A DNA stretch of 35,952 nucleotides from a virus: positions 1-35,952 of the IMG/VR virus record IMGVR_UViG_3300008450_000175. One strand, given 5' to 3'. Under the pieces are notes generated by a model. The model was not told the DNA's origin. It saw only the letters and a program-made list of their open reading frames with translations, and made no database searches. Made by a program: the position numbers and the translations under genes. Position 1 is the first letter of the stretch, and every line of letters begins with the position of its first letter. Below are positions 26,877 through 34,986 of the stretch, piece after piece.

Positions 26877-27523
26877 TGAGTTACGAAAAGGACAAGCTAG
26901 ACAGTTACCTGACCAGTGCATCGCTATCGACGGCGCTTGCGCCCTATATCACGTCGGCCAGCGTCTCGGCGGCCATTGCTGGGCTTAACCTCGCGCCGTA
27001 CATGACGAGCAACAGCATTTCTGCCGCCGTGGTGACGGACGCACTGACAGTTCGCGGGGATGCTGCGGTGTCGGCAACCCTATCCGCTGGTGCTGTCACT
27101 ATTGCTGGCCGTCCAGTTGGGATGGTGCTTCTTCAATATCAGGTAATCGGGGACGCAACCAGCATTGGATTTTCAGGGTCATGGTCTGATTTTGGCGTCC
27201 TTGAACTAGAGGCTCTATACAGGGTCAGCGGGGCAAATACTTCTGCCATTACCCTTTTCACGGATGGCGGAACGACTCCGATGCTTCAGTTTCAACCCGC
27301 ATCAGCGATTGCCACGGGAACGATTGCTCTCAATTGCCGCGTGCTTGGCAGCGATGGACTCGCGGTTAAGCATGTTACTGCAACATGGCGTCCAGCCGGG
27401 GATGGCGGAACGGGCGGGCATACTGCAACGGTTAATTCCGGGGTAATCAATTGCATTCGGTTCAGCCATTCCAAGACCATGTCTGGCGGGATGGCCGTTT
27501 TAATGGGGCTGCGTAAAACGTGA
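26876..27523 (+). CDS. tail-fibre-like protein, 215 aa
   Basis: ATG 26876 overlaps the previous stop (TGATG). The N-terminal third (SYEKDKLDSYLTSASLSTALAPYITSASVSAAIAGLN, APYMTSNSISAAV) is a helix-rich trimerisation-type segment of fibres. The C-terminal part has beta strands (LLQYQVIGDATSIGFSGSW, TIALNCRVLGSDGLAVKHVTATW). YMTSNSISA matches YVTSNSLSA of the 32879 gene, so both use the same linker. Probable short fibre or tailspike. Confidence 0.65.
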   Translation: MSYEKDKLDSYLTSASLSTALAPYITSASVSAAIAGLNLAPYMTSNSISAAVVTDALTVRGDAAVSATLSAGAVTIAGRPVGMVLLQYQVIGDATSIGFSGSWSDFGVLELEALYRVSGANTSAITLFTDGGTTPMLQFQPASAIATGTIALNCRVLGSDGLAVKHVTATWRPAGDGGTGGHTATVNSGVINCIRFSHSKTMSGGMAVLMGLRKT

Positions 27524-27978
27524 GCCGCTACACTTCCTTCGGCGTTCCGGCTGCTGATCTTCACGGCGTATGGGAAGACGCATGGCCCTATCTGCAAAGG
27601 GCCGTGGATCGGTTTCCGAACGTGCCGCTTCCATTCACCGAAGGCGAAGTTCTCAAGAACCTGTTCGCCAAGGATATGCAATTGTGGATAGGCTGGGACA
27701 TTGATGCGGCGCGAGTTGCGGGCGCGTTGGTAACGGAGATAACGCGGGACTTTCGACACCCGGACAAGGTGTTTTTGTCCATCCCGCTTGTGGGTGCTGA
27801 CAACTGGAACTCCTGGGGTGATGACCTTTGGAACATGCTGAAGGCTTGGGGCGTCGAACACGGATGCACACATGCTCTCGGATACGGGCGGCGCGGGTGG
27901 ACGCGGCTTTATGGATTTGTAGACTGCGGCACGACGGACGGGGGGCTTCCCATGTTCGTGCGTTCTCTGAAGAGGTGA
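27520..27978 (+). CDS. GNAT-like phage protein, 152 aa
   Basis: GTGA start overlap. WEDAWPYLQRAVDRFPN, LFAKDMQLWIGWDIDAARVAGALVTEITRDFRHPDKVFLSIPLVGADNW, WGDDLWNMLKAWGVEHGCTHALGYGRRGWTRLYGF resemble the small GNAT-like proteins found beside phage tail genes (V-A-G-A strand and GxGRRGWTR region in the place of the acetyl-CoA motif A). Whether it is catalytic is unclear, because the R/Q-x-x-G-x-G/A loop is not sharp. Confidence 0.65.
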   Translation: MSRYTSFGVPAADLHGVWEDAWPYLQRAVDRFPNVPLPFTEGEVLKNLFAKDMQLWIGWDIDAARVAGALVTEITRDFRHPDKVFLSIPLVGADNWNSWGDDLWNMLKAWGVEHGCTHALGYGRRGWTRLYGFVDCGTTDGGLPMFVRSLKR

Positions 27979-28013
27979 CAGAATGGGCAAGGGCCAGAAT
28001 AACCAACACACAG

Positions 28014-28832
28014 GTGACGAAGGCAGAGCCTTGGGCACCGATTCAGCCGTATCTAAAGGGCGCGTTTGGGGATGCACAGAGCATCTACAAGCAAGGCGCT
28101 CCGGGGTTCTTTCCCGGCCAGACGGTGGCGGGACAGTCCGGGTACACCACGCAGGCTTATCAGAACATGGCCAACCGCGCCATGCAGGGAAACCCGCTCA
28201 TGGGGCAAGCGGGCGGCGAAGTCAGCAAGATGCTTTCCGGGGCCTATCTGGACCCCAACAATAACCCTGGCTTCCAAGGCGCGCTATCTGCCGCAGTAAG
28301 GCCCATCACGGATGCCTTCCGCGATGAAGTCATGCCGGGGATCGACAGTTCGTTTTCCTCGGCGGGCCGCTATGGTTCCGGTTTGCAGCGCGAGGCGTAC
28401 AGCGATGCCAACCAGGACTTGGCGCGCGGCATTGGTGACGTGTCTTCAAACATGGCGTTCAACAACTACGGCATGGAACGCGGCAACATGATGAACGCGC
28501 TCGGCATGGCACCGGGCTTCGCTGCCAACGACTACAAGGATATTTCAATGCTCGGCCTCGCGGGGCAGGGCATGGACGAATACCAGCAGCGCATCATTGA
28601 TGCCGAACGTGAGCGGTACGATTACAACGCCAACAAGGACATGAGTTGGTTGTCGAACTATGTGGGCCTGCTTGGCGGTGCGCCGCCCCCGTCCACAACC
28701 GGAACCGTAACCACGCCAGCGCCCAATCCGTGGGCAACCGCGCTTGGCCTTGGCTTGCAAGGGGCCAGCATGTTAGGCGGCTTCGGCGGCATGGGCGGCG
28801 GTGGATTCTTCCAAAGCCCGCGCATTTACTAG
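28014..28832 (+). CDS. ejection-type virion protein, 5' end frameshifted
   Basis: The main frame gives TKAEPWAPIQPYLKGAFGDAQSIYKQGAPGFFPGQTVAGQSGYTTQAYQNMANRAM and later Gly/Met/Asn-rich segments typical of podovirus internal or ejection proteins. A possible GTG start is 28014, without a ribosome-binding site. A well-placed ATG at 27983 with GAGG upstream reads MGKGQNNQH in the frame one base earlier; homologous proteins often begin with similar Gly/Asn-rich residues and then continue into TKAEPW. A single-base difference near 28005-28013 would join the two. I therefore treat the 5' end as frameshifted (a mutation, error or programmed shift). Confidence 0.6.
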   Translation: MTKAEPWAPIQPYLKGAFGDAQSIYKQGAPGFFPGQTVAGQSGYTTQAYQNMANRAMQGNPLMGQAGGEVSKMLSGAYLDPNNNPGFQGALSAAVRPITDAFRDEVMPGIDSSFSSAGRYGSGLQREAYSDANQDLARGIGDVSSNMAFNNYGMERGNMMNALGMAPGFAANDYKDISMLGLAGQGMDEYQQRIIDAERERYDYNANKDMSWLSNYVGLLGGAPPPSTTGTVTTPAPNPWATALGLGLQGASMLGGFGGMGGGGFFQSPRIY

Positions 28833-28844
28833 AGGACCGATCAC

Positions 28845-30011
28845 ATGAACCTCATCAAGAAATTCGTGACGGGCCTCGGCAACCAGACCGCGCCCTTTGG
28901 CTTCTCACCTGATGACCCGGAAGCGGGTTACAAGGCGGGCCTCGGCTACATCGGTGACATTGGCGCGAACCTCTTGGCGAACAACCAGGGGGGCGTTGAT
29001 CCGTTCGCCAACCTCGGCGCATCGATTCAGCAGGCAAAGGCATCCGGCACGCAGCGGAACAAGGAACAGTATACGGCGCAACGGCTGATGGAAGAAGCCG
29101 CGTTGAAGCGTCAGGAGCGGGAGAAGTCCGAGAAGCTTAACAGCGAGTGGCAAAAGTGGGTCGGGGCAAATTCTGACAAGTTCGGGGAATATGCTTCCAT
29201 TGCGCCATACCTTGACCCGGATCAGGGTATGCAAATTCTGGCCGGAATGAAACCGGATTGGCGACCCGCAACGCCAGAGGAAAAGACTTCTCTTGGCGTT
29301 GGCAACGATACGCCGCTTGTCATCACGGCAGACGGGCCGAAAGTTTTGGGTGGCGGCAATAGCACCACGAACAATTATGTGAATGTTGGCGGCGAAATTC
29401 CTGACAGCAAGTTAAGAGAGGAGCTTGATAAGTCAGAGGGCAAAACGTGGGATGAGTACAAGAAAGCCGGGACCATTTCGGGCCAGAATGCCCAAGATTT
29501 TGCCGTGCTTGATGAGTTGCTAAAGGTGGCTCCACAAGGGCCCATTACTGGTAGGCTTGCCGCAGCGGTTCCTGGTGTTTCGTCGGCTGGTGATGCAGTC
29601 CAATCAATCATCAAGAGAATTGCTCCAACGCTTCGTGCTCCTGGATCGGGTTCAACTTCTGACATTGAATATCAGGGCATGTTGCAATCTTTGCCTGCTT
29701 TGGCAAACCAGCCAAAAGCGAACGCAATGATTATCTCAATCATGAAGGCAAAGGCTGATTTAAACGTGCAAAGGTCTGAAATTGTCACGCGATATCAAGC
29801 TGGTGAAATTGACGTATCCACCGCACGCAAGGAAATTGCAAAACTTGACCGCTTGTCCATCATGACGCCAGAAATGAAAAAGGCTTTGCTTGGAATCTCC
29901 GGGGCCGAAAGTGAGCGGAGCGATTTGCAGATTCCGCCCCCGGATGGGTGGGACGAGGAAGACTGGAAATATTTGACGCCTGAAGAAAAGCAAAGGGCGC
30001 TAGGACAATGA
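28845..30011 (+). CDS. second ejection-type virion protein, 388 aa
   Basis: The product has long helical, Ala/Glu/Lys/Gln-rich segments (QRNKEQYTAQRLMEEAALKRQEREKSEKLNSEWQKW) and a C-terminal DDGW/EEDWKYLTPEEKQRALG tail. The order and neighbours (between a Gly-rich internal protein and a 672-residue protein) match the podovirus ejection set. About 29390-29930 has visibly more A/T-ending codons than the flanks, suggesting mosaic acquisition. Function of the individual protein is not known. Confidence 0.6.
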   Translation: MNLIKKFVTGLGNQTAPFGFSPDDPEAGYKAGLGYIGDIGANLLANNQGGVDPFANLGASIQQAKASGTQRNKEQYTAQRLMEEAALKRQEREKSEKLNSEWQKWVGANSDKFGEYASIAPYLDPDQGMQILAGMKPDWRPATPEEKTSLGVGNDTPLVITADGPKVLGGGNSTTNNYVNVGGEIPDSKLREELDKSEGKTWDEYKKAGTISGQNAQDFAVLDELLKVAPQGPITGRLAAAVPGVSSAGDAVQSIIKRIAPTLRAPGSGSTSDIEYQGMLQSLPALANQPKANAMIISIMKAKADLNVQRSEIVTRYQAGEIDVSTARKEIAKLDRLSIMTPEMKKALLGISGAESERSDLQIPPPDGWDEEDWKYLTPEEKQRALGQ

Positions 30012-32026
30012 CAGAAGCGGAAAAGCTGAAACTTAAGGCTAAGGCACGCCGCCGCCGCAAGGAAGCGGAAGGTGGAATGTCGTCTCCTGCGCTCGGCAGC
30101 ACTGCGGCTGACGTTGGTTTGTCGGCGCTATCGTCCATCCCCAAGGGCATTTCGTCTGCCATTGGCATGGCCCGCGATGTTGGCGAGGATTTGCTGGGCG
30201 GCGGCTTGACCTATGGCATTGACAGGCTTCTGGGCTATTCGCCTGAAGAAGCCAAGGCGCGGCTTGACGAAGTCAAGGCCGTCAAAAGCCGCTATGACAC
30301 GCCCATTTCTGCGCCCCGCAGCAAAGACGTGCGGGCGGGCATTGAAAGTGTCACGGGGCCGCTGTACGAGCCGAAAACCATTCCCGGTCAGTTTGCCGAC
30401 ACCACGGGCCAGATGATTACGGGGTCGGCTTTGTTCGGTTCGGGCGGGCCACTCGCCCGGTTTTTCCAGGGGTTTATCCCCGGTATGGCGACTGAAACCG
30501 CCGGGCAGACTGCAAGAAAGATTGCGCCCGAATACGAGGGGCCAATCAGAGTGGGAACGTCACTGGCAACGGGGTTCTTGGCTAACCGCGTCACCGCGCC
30601 GTCTTCTCCCAATCGCGTTATCTCTGACGCCATGCAGGGTGTGACAAAACCGCAGATGAACGCCGCCATGAGGTTGATGGAAGAAAGCCGCAAGCAGAAC
30701 GGCGTTCCGTTGACATGGGCGGAAGCAATTCAGCACGTCACGGGCGGAAGAACCACGCTTGATGATGTTGCGCGGTTTGTCGAAAACTCGCGCGTTGGTG
30801 GTCCTGTCATGCGAGAGTTTTACGCCGATAGGCCGCAACGCGTGGGATCAGCCGTCGCTGCTCAAGCAGACGCAATTGACCCCTTTCCTGGAAGACCAGA
30901 AGTAATTGGGCCAAATGTGCAACGCGCGGCGCAAGGCGCATTGGATGAGGTTACGGCTGACATAAACAATACGACCCGACCACTTTACAACGCCGCCCAT
31001 CCGGTTCGGCTTTCGCCGCCGCAGATGCAGGCCATCCGCGCCAATCCCGCATATGATGCAATTGTCGGTGAGTTGCGGAAAGACAAATATCTAGGCGCAC
31101 ACTATCGGAATGTCGCCGACGATAGCGTTGAAATGGTTGACGCTGTGCAAAAGGTCATGCGCGGTGACGCTGAGGGCTTGAAAAGGTCAACGCAGGGCGT
31201 TGATAGGTTTGCCGCGTCTGAGGCTGGCACAGTTCGCCGCCGCATGATGGATGAGGCCAAGACCGCTTCGCCAGAATATGATGCTGCACTTGCCGAACAG
31301 GCGCGGTTGCGGGGGCAGTATCTTGAACCGCTTGAGTCAGGGCCTACCGGACGCATGGCCGCGACTGCTGACGTTAAACAGCAGGTTGAAGCCATATTCC
31401 CCATGAACCCTCCCGCCAATTCCGAGAAAGGTGTTGCTCAAGCAATCATGGCCCTTTCACAGAAAGACCCCGCGTTGGCTGCGAATGTCGTGGGGCAGCA
31501 TATTGACAGAGTGTTCGCAGAGGCCGGGCAAAAACTAGCATCAGGGTCTAATCAGGCTGGCGGTGCGAAATTTGCTGCCGTCATTTCCGGCAATTCACAG
31601 CAAGCCAAAAACCTTGAAGCGGCCATTCGGGCGCTTCCCGGTGGCGACAGCAAATGGCTTGGGTTCAAGAAGCTACTTGAAAACCTAGAGGCCACTGGCA
31701 GAAGGAAAGCCGTGGGTTCACCAACTGACTTGAATCAAGGAATTCGTGGCGACCTTAAATCAGGCGGGCTTGTCGGGGAAACCTTTTCCACGGCTGGTTC
31801 TCCCGGCAAATGGATGACCAAGATCAGCGACACCTATCAGGCGTGGCGTCTTGGAAAGAACACGGAAACCCTCGCCAGAATCTTCACCGACCCCACGGCT
31901 GGGCAACTGCTGTCCCGTCTCGCCATGCTTCGCCCCGGAAGCGCCGAATATAAAGACGCTGTTGCGCGTATTGTTCTGATTACGCAGACGCCGCAGAACT
32001 CGGTCCCGACACCAAATCGGGAGTGA
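30008..32026 (+). CDS. large ejection/internal virion protein, 672 aa
   Basis: ATGA overlap with the preceding gene. A strongly basic N-terminus (KLKLKAKARRRRKEAEGG) followed by long alternating helical and Gly-containing segments, e.g. VGLSALSSIPKGISSAIGMARDVGEDLLGGGL and GFIPGMATETAGQTARKIAPEYEGP, a possible membrane-active region. The size and place fit the large ejected proteins of P22-like podoviruses (gp16/gp20). No peptidoglycan-hydrolase motif is visible. The 3' third is overlapped antisense by a membrane-type ORF at 31760-32152. Confidence 0.65.
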   Translation: MTEAEKLKLKAKARRRRKEAEGGMSSPALGSTAADVGLSALSSIPKGISSAIGMARDVGEDLLGGGLTYGIDRLLGYSPEEAKARLDEVKAVKSRYDTPISAPRSKDVRAGIESVTGPLYEPKTIPGQFADTTGQMITGSALFGSGGPLARFFQGFIPGMATETAGQTARKIAPEYEGPIRVGTSLATGFLANRVTAPSSPNRVISDAMQGVTKPQMNAAMRLMEESRKQNGVPLTWAEAIQHVTGGRTTLDDVARFVENSRVGGPVMREFYADRPQRVGSAVAAQADAIDPFPGRPEVIGPNVQRAAQGALDEVTADINNTTRPLYNAAHPVRLSPPQMQAIRANPAYDAIVGELRKDKYLGAHYRNVADDSVEMVDAVQKVMRGDAEGLKRSTQGVDRFAASEAGTVRRRMMDEAKTASPEYDAALAEQARLRGQYLEPLESGPTGRMAATADVKQQVEAIFPMNPPANSEKGVAQAIMALSQKDPALAANVVGQHIDRVFAEAGQKLASGSNQAGGAKFAAVISGNSQQAKNLEAAIRALPGGDSKWLGFKKLLENLEATGRRKAVGSPTDLNQGIRGDLKSGGLVGETFSTAGSPGKWMTKISDTYQAWRLGKNTETLARIFTDPTAGQLLSRLAMLRPGSAEYKDAVARIVLITQTPQNSVPTPNRE

Positions 32027-32152
32027 CGTTCCCCACCATGCAAAAAGAAACCCGGTAAAGGCGACCCCCAGGTTGTTATCCGTGAGTTGCAATGACTGAT
32101 TGACGGCGAACACGCCGCCGAAAATGGCGAGCTGCCAAAGTCTCCAAAGCAT
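31760..32152 (-). CDS. possible membrane protein, antisense to ejection gene
   Basis: The minus-strand frame from an ATG at 32152 begins MLWRLWQLAIFGGVFAVNQSLQLTDNNLGVAFTGFLFAWWG, two hydrophobic segments followed by LPIWCRDRVLRRLRN, like small phage membrane proteins. A G-run precedes the start with no real spacing. The first about 42 residues use DNA not covered by any other gene (32027-32152), but the remaining residues run antisense through the 30008-32026 gene. The C-terminal part is therefore doubtful: the gene may be degenerate or much shorter. Confidence 0.4.
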   Translation of the reverse strand: MLWRLWQLAIFGGVFAVNQSLQLTDNNLGVAFTGFLFAWWGTSLPIWCRDRVLRRLRNQNNTRNSVFIFGASGAKHGETGQQLPSRGVGEDSGEGFRVLSKTPRLIGVADLGHPFAGRTSRGKGFPDKPA

Positions 32153-32167
32153 CCCCCCATATACCAC

Positions 32168-32203
32168 AGGAGCCAATAGATGGCCAATCTTAGAAAGGGT
32201 GGT
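32168..32203 (+). pseudogene. start remnant of a tail-fibre gene before the HNH insert
   Basis: AGGAG (32168-32172) and, seven bases later, ATG (32180) with codons MANLRK. The intact fibre gene downstream at 32879 begins MANLRRW with its own AAGGAGG. The HNH stop is at 32204, just after the remnant. The simplest reading is that the original fibre gene began here and an HNH insertion separated the first codons; a new start was supplied downstream. Confidence 0.6.
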
Positions 32204-32845
32204 TTACATGCGGCGCTTGTGGTGGAAATGCAACGGGAGGGTTAGCGCATCTTCCGCCGTCCAGCCAAGCTGCCGATAGCGAGATGTTATGGTTTTTTCG
32301 TCAAGTCCAACAATTCTAGACCATTGCCCTGCCGTCAGTGACTTGCCGTCAAACTCAATCCTTACGTTATTCTTTAGGTTCAGTTGTTGTTGTTGCGGTG
32401 TCGCCCAGCGGCAGTTCCCTGGTTCATAGCCTTTCGTTCCGTCGATACGGTCAAGTGTGTGCCTCGGCGATGGTCTTTTGCCCATGTCTGCAAGGAATGT
32501 CTCAAATATCCGCCATCTTTCACAGACAACAATTCCACGCGCCCCATACTTGTAATAGGCAGCACTGCTGGGGCTGTAACACCTTGCCTTCATGCCAAGC
32601 CAAATCTTGTATTCTGGAGTTTGCGACAGACCGTGTGACCCGAACCGCTTTGTAGAAAGTTCGCGGTTGTAGCACCCGCAAGAAGCGATTCCGCGCCCCC
32701 TGATTGTCTTGGCCCCGCGTACCAATTCAGTTCCGCAATCACAAACACAATCCCACATCACGGGGCCATGTGGCTTTTCGTGGTTGCGCCCTTTGATCGT
32801 TAATCGGCCAATTCGGTGTCCCGTTAAGTCAACAAGTCTTGGCAT
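32204..32845 (-). CDS. HNH endonuclease inserted before the fibre gene
   Basis: A 213-residue protein on the opposite strand. N-terminal zinc-type MWDCVCDCGTELVRGAKTIRGRGIASCGC (CxC..CxC), then YKIWLGMKARCYSPSSAAYYKYGARGIVVCERW, LADMGKRPSPRHTLDRIDGTKGYEPGNCRWATPQQQQLN: the order of AP2/HNH-type phage endonucleases. C-terminal TAGQWSRIVGLDEKTITSRYRQLGW is an HTH. It is surrounded by plus-strand structural genes, and base composition is more A/T-rich, consistent with a mobile insertion. Confidence 0.88.
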   Translation of the reverse strand: MPRLVDLTGHRIGRLTIKGRNHEKPHGPVMWDCVCDCGTELVRGAKTIRGRGIASCGCYNRELSTKRFGSHGLSQTPEYKIWLGMKARCYSPSSAAYYKYGARGIVVCERWRIFETFLADMGKRPSPRHTLDRIDGTKGYEPGNCRWATPQQQQLNLKNNVRIEFDGKSLTAGQWSRIVGLDEKTITSRYRQLGWTAEDALTLPLHFHHKRRM

Positions 32846-32878
32846 CCCGAGAACTTACTAATCTAAGGAGGCGTTATT

Positions 32879-33751
32879 ATGGCTAACCTTCGTCGCTGGA
32901 GTTCCAGCGCCTCGGGCAATTCTTCCGTTGCGGGAGGTGCCAACACGATCAACTTTGCGGAAGGCCAAGCCCCCGGCTCGGTCAACAATTCCGCCCGCGA
33001 GGTGATGGCCCAAATCCGCTCCATCTATGTCCCTGAGGAATGGGGATGGGTAGAGCATAGCGCCACGGCCTCTGTAGCCTCACAGACGACGTTCAAGCTG
33101 GCCGGCAACCAGACTAGCAATTGGACTGCCAACCGCCGCTGGCGGCTCAAGAGCGGGTCCACGACCCGGTATGGCACGGTTGTCTCGTCTTCCTTCACCG
33201 CTGAAACCACCATTACCGTGACGGTTGATTCAGGCTCCCTTTCGGCCTCGCATTCCCTGGCGGCACTTTCCGCCGTTTCAGGCGACCATGTGCCAGACAA
33301 CTATATCGTCCCGGCTGACCTCACTGCCTATGTGACATCAAACAGCCTGTCTGCGGGCAAGGCTACGGCTGCGGAGTTCCGCAACAACACGGCAGACAAG
33401 TTGCTGGTGACGGACAAGGTTTGGAGCGCGGCGGGGTCCGTAGCCCTGTCCTATTCGGCAGGCGGCACGACCACGGCGGACCTTTCGGCGGGCATCAATT
33501 TTACCGTCACGACGGGCGCGGCCAATTCAACCCTAAGCATCATCAACGCGAAGACGGGCCAAAGCGGCGTCATACAGATCACGCAGGGCGCAACGCCAAG
33601 GTCTTTGACCTTCTCGGCTGAATTGGTGTTTGCGGGCGGCACCGACCCCACGCTCACGGCCTCTGCCTCGGCTAAAGACCTGTTGTTCTATCACGTACTC
33701 GACAGTACGGGGCCGATTGTCTTCGGCAACCTCATCAAGAACGTGAGTTAG
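32879..33751 (+). CDS. tail fibre protein, 290 aa
   Basis: AAGGAGG about eight bases upstream. The start MANLRRWSSSASGNSSVAGGANTINFAEGQAPGSVNNSAREVMAQIRSIY is the conserved virion-binding N-terminus of podovirus fibres and tail proteins. Later, DNYIVPADLTAYVTSNSLSAGKATAAEFRNNTADKLLVTDKVW is a trimerising linker shared with the 26876 gene. The C-terminus is beta-rich (INAKTGQSGVIQITQGATPRSLTFSAELVF) ending VFGNLIKNVS. Confidence 0.8.
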   Translation: MANLRRWSSSASGNSSVAGGANTINFAEGQAPGSVNNSAREVMAQIRSIYVPEEWGWVEHSATASVASQTTFKLAGNQTSNWTANRRWRLKSGSTTRYGTVVSSSFTAETTITVTVDSGSLSASHSLAALSAVSGDHVPDNYIVPADLTAYVTSNSLSAGKATAAEFRNNTADKLLVTDKVWSAAGSVALSYSAGGTTTADLSAGINFTVTTGAANSTLSIINAKTGQSGVIQITQGATPRSLTFSAELVFAGGTDPTLTASASAKDLLFYHVLDSTGPIVFGNLIKNVS

Positions 33752-33754
33752 CCA

Positions 33755-34402
33755 ATGCTGCCCGGTTTGAGTGGCATTGCTGGCGTGGGTGGGAGAAAGG
33801 TTGCTGCTGTCACCTATCAGACGCAAACCTTTACACAATCCGTAGGAACACAGTTCACGTTTTCCTCGCAAGCATTCGGGACTGCCTCGTCTGACCGCGT
33901 GGTTATTGTCTCAGTTGTCGTGGCTGATGGGACGGCCGGAACCGTGTCCGCTGTTACAATTGGCGGCGTTAGCGCGACCATTATTCGACAGGCCAGCGAT
34001 AGCACTTTAACGGGTGCCATCGTGGCCGCAGCCGTTCCAACCGGGACCACCGGAAGCGTTGTCGTAGACCTGTCTACTTCTCGCGGGGCGTGCGCCATCG
34101 GCATATGGAGCGCAACTGGCCAAGTGTCTGCCGCTGGCGTTGCCAGTAATTCCAACACTGACCTTGCCGAGTTGACGCTTGTTGCGGAAGACGGCGGGTT
34201 TGTCATTGGCCTGTGCTGCAACCTTGGAGCAACGCCGCGCACCACAACATGGTCTGGCGCTTCCGAAGACTTTGACGATGTGGCTGAAGAAAACACATAC
34301 CACTCTGGCGCAAGTGCGGCAACATCGGGAACGGCTGTCAGTTTGCAGCCTACTCTGAGCGGCGCAGCATCTCCGACCGTGTTTGTAGCCGCAACCTTCT
34401 AA
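33755..34402 (+). CDS. beta-sandwich virion protein, paralogue of 14444 gene
   Basis: Starts four bases after the fibre stop. QTFTQSVGTQFTFSSQAFGTASSDRVVIVSVVVADGTAGTVSAVTIGGVSATIIRQ and a C-terminal TVFVAATF follow the order of the 14444 product (SSDRYVAVSAVGF, TLTVGGQATTRL, LLAASFY). Likely a receptor-binding or appendage domain. The last gene of the tail block. Confidence 0.65.
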   Translation: MLPGLSGIAGVGGRKVAAVTYQTQTFTQSVGTQFTFSSQAFGTASSDRVVIVSVVVADGTAGTVSAVTIGGVSATIIRQASDSTLTGAIVAAAVPTGTTGSVVVDLSTSRGACAIGIWSATGQVSAAGVASNSNTDLAELTLVAEDGGFVIGLCCNLGATPRTTTWSGASEDFDDVAEENTYHSGASAATSGTAVSLQPTLSGAASPTVFVAATF

Positions 34403-34489
34403 AAGCGGCACTGCACACAATAACGTTCAGCCCACGATAATCCTGAATTACATCATCAAGACCTAATTGCGACAGTATGGGGGTTGTTC

Positions 34490-34747
34490 ATGGCACCATC
34501 GGAAGTTGATACGGCCTCGCGCATTGTCAGGCTGGAAACCAAGTTGGACTTTATCATTGAGCGCATAGACCGTCTTCCGCCGTCTCCCGTTTGCGTGGCC
34601 AAGCATAAGGAGATTGAAGACAGGCTTTTCCTTTTTGAAAACGGCTCAATCGCATGGCGCAACCGCCTTGTTGGCGGGCTGTTGATAATCAACATTGCGC
34701 TTGTGGTTGCGATGGACAAGATCAGGGCGTTTTTCTTCGGCCAATGA
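34490..34747 (+). CDS. coiled-coil protein with C-terminal TM, XhlA-like
   Basis: ATG 34490 has a GGGGG tract ten bases upstream. The 85-residue product: MAPSEVDTASRIVRLETKLDFIIERIDRL is a heptad coiled coil; the C-terminal WRNRLVGGLLIINIALVVAMDKIRAFFFGQ is one membrane segment. This architecture (coiled coil plus single TM) is seen in holin-associated XhlA and in spanin-like proteins, so it is the best lysis-related candidate in the window. Confidence 0.65.
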   Translation: MAPSEVDTASRIVRLETKLDFIIERIDRLPPSPVCVAKHKEIEDRLFLFENGSIAWRNRLVGGLLIINIALVVAMDKIRAFFFGQ

Positions 34748-34986
34748 GGAAGATACGGATTGCCCGCAAACGCAATCCAAGGGTTTGGGGCCTCGCCTTC
34801 CCTGACGAGTGGCGGATAGAACTCGACCCCGAATTGCACGACAAGACCCTCATCGACATCGCCACGCATGAAGTGGCGCATGTTGTTATTCCTGATCTGG
34901 ACGAAAGTGCAGTGGACCGCCTCGGCAAGCATGTGGCCGACGTTCTTTGGCGACTTGGCTTCCGACGCGAAGACGATGGAGAATGA
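34744..34986 (+). CDS. minimal HExxH metallopeptidase-like protein, 80 aa
   Basis: ATGA overlap with the membrane protein gene. HEVAH at residues 42-46, a zinc HExxH motif, follows an amphipathic helix (KTLIDIAT). A downstream acidic cluster VIPDLDESAVD could supply the third ligand. It is much shorter than known SprT or minor zinc peptidases, so it may bind metal but act only as a regulator or be membrane-associated with the neighbour. Confidence 0.65.
   Translation: MRKIRIARKRNPRVWGLAFPDEWRIELDPELHDKTLIDIATHEVAHVVIPDLDESAVDRLGKHVADVLWRLGFRREDDGE

Noticed and set aside
27828-28013. upstream extension of the ejection-protein frame to 27828
   Set aside because: This part overlaps the end of the GNAT-like gene in a different frame and is Arg/His-rich without similarity to the downstream protein.
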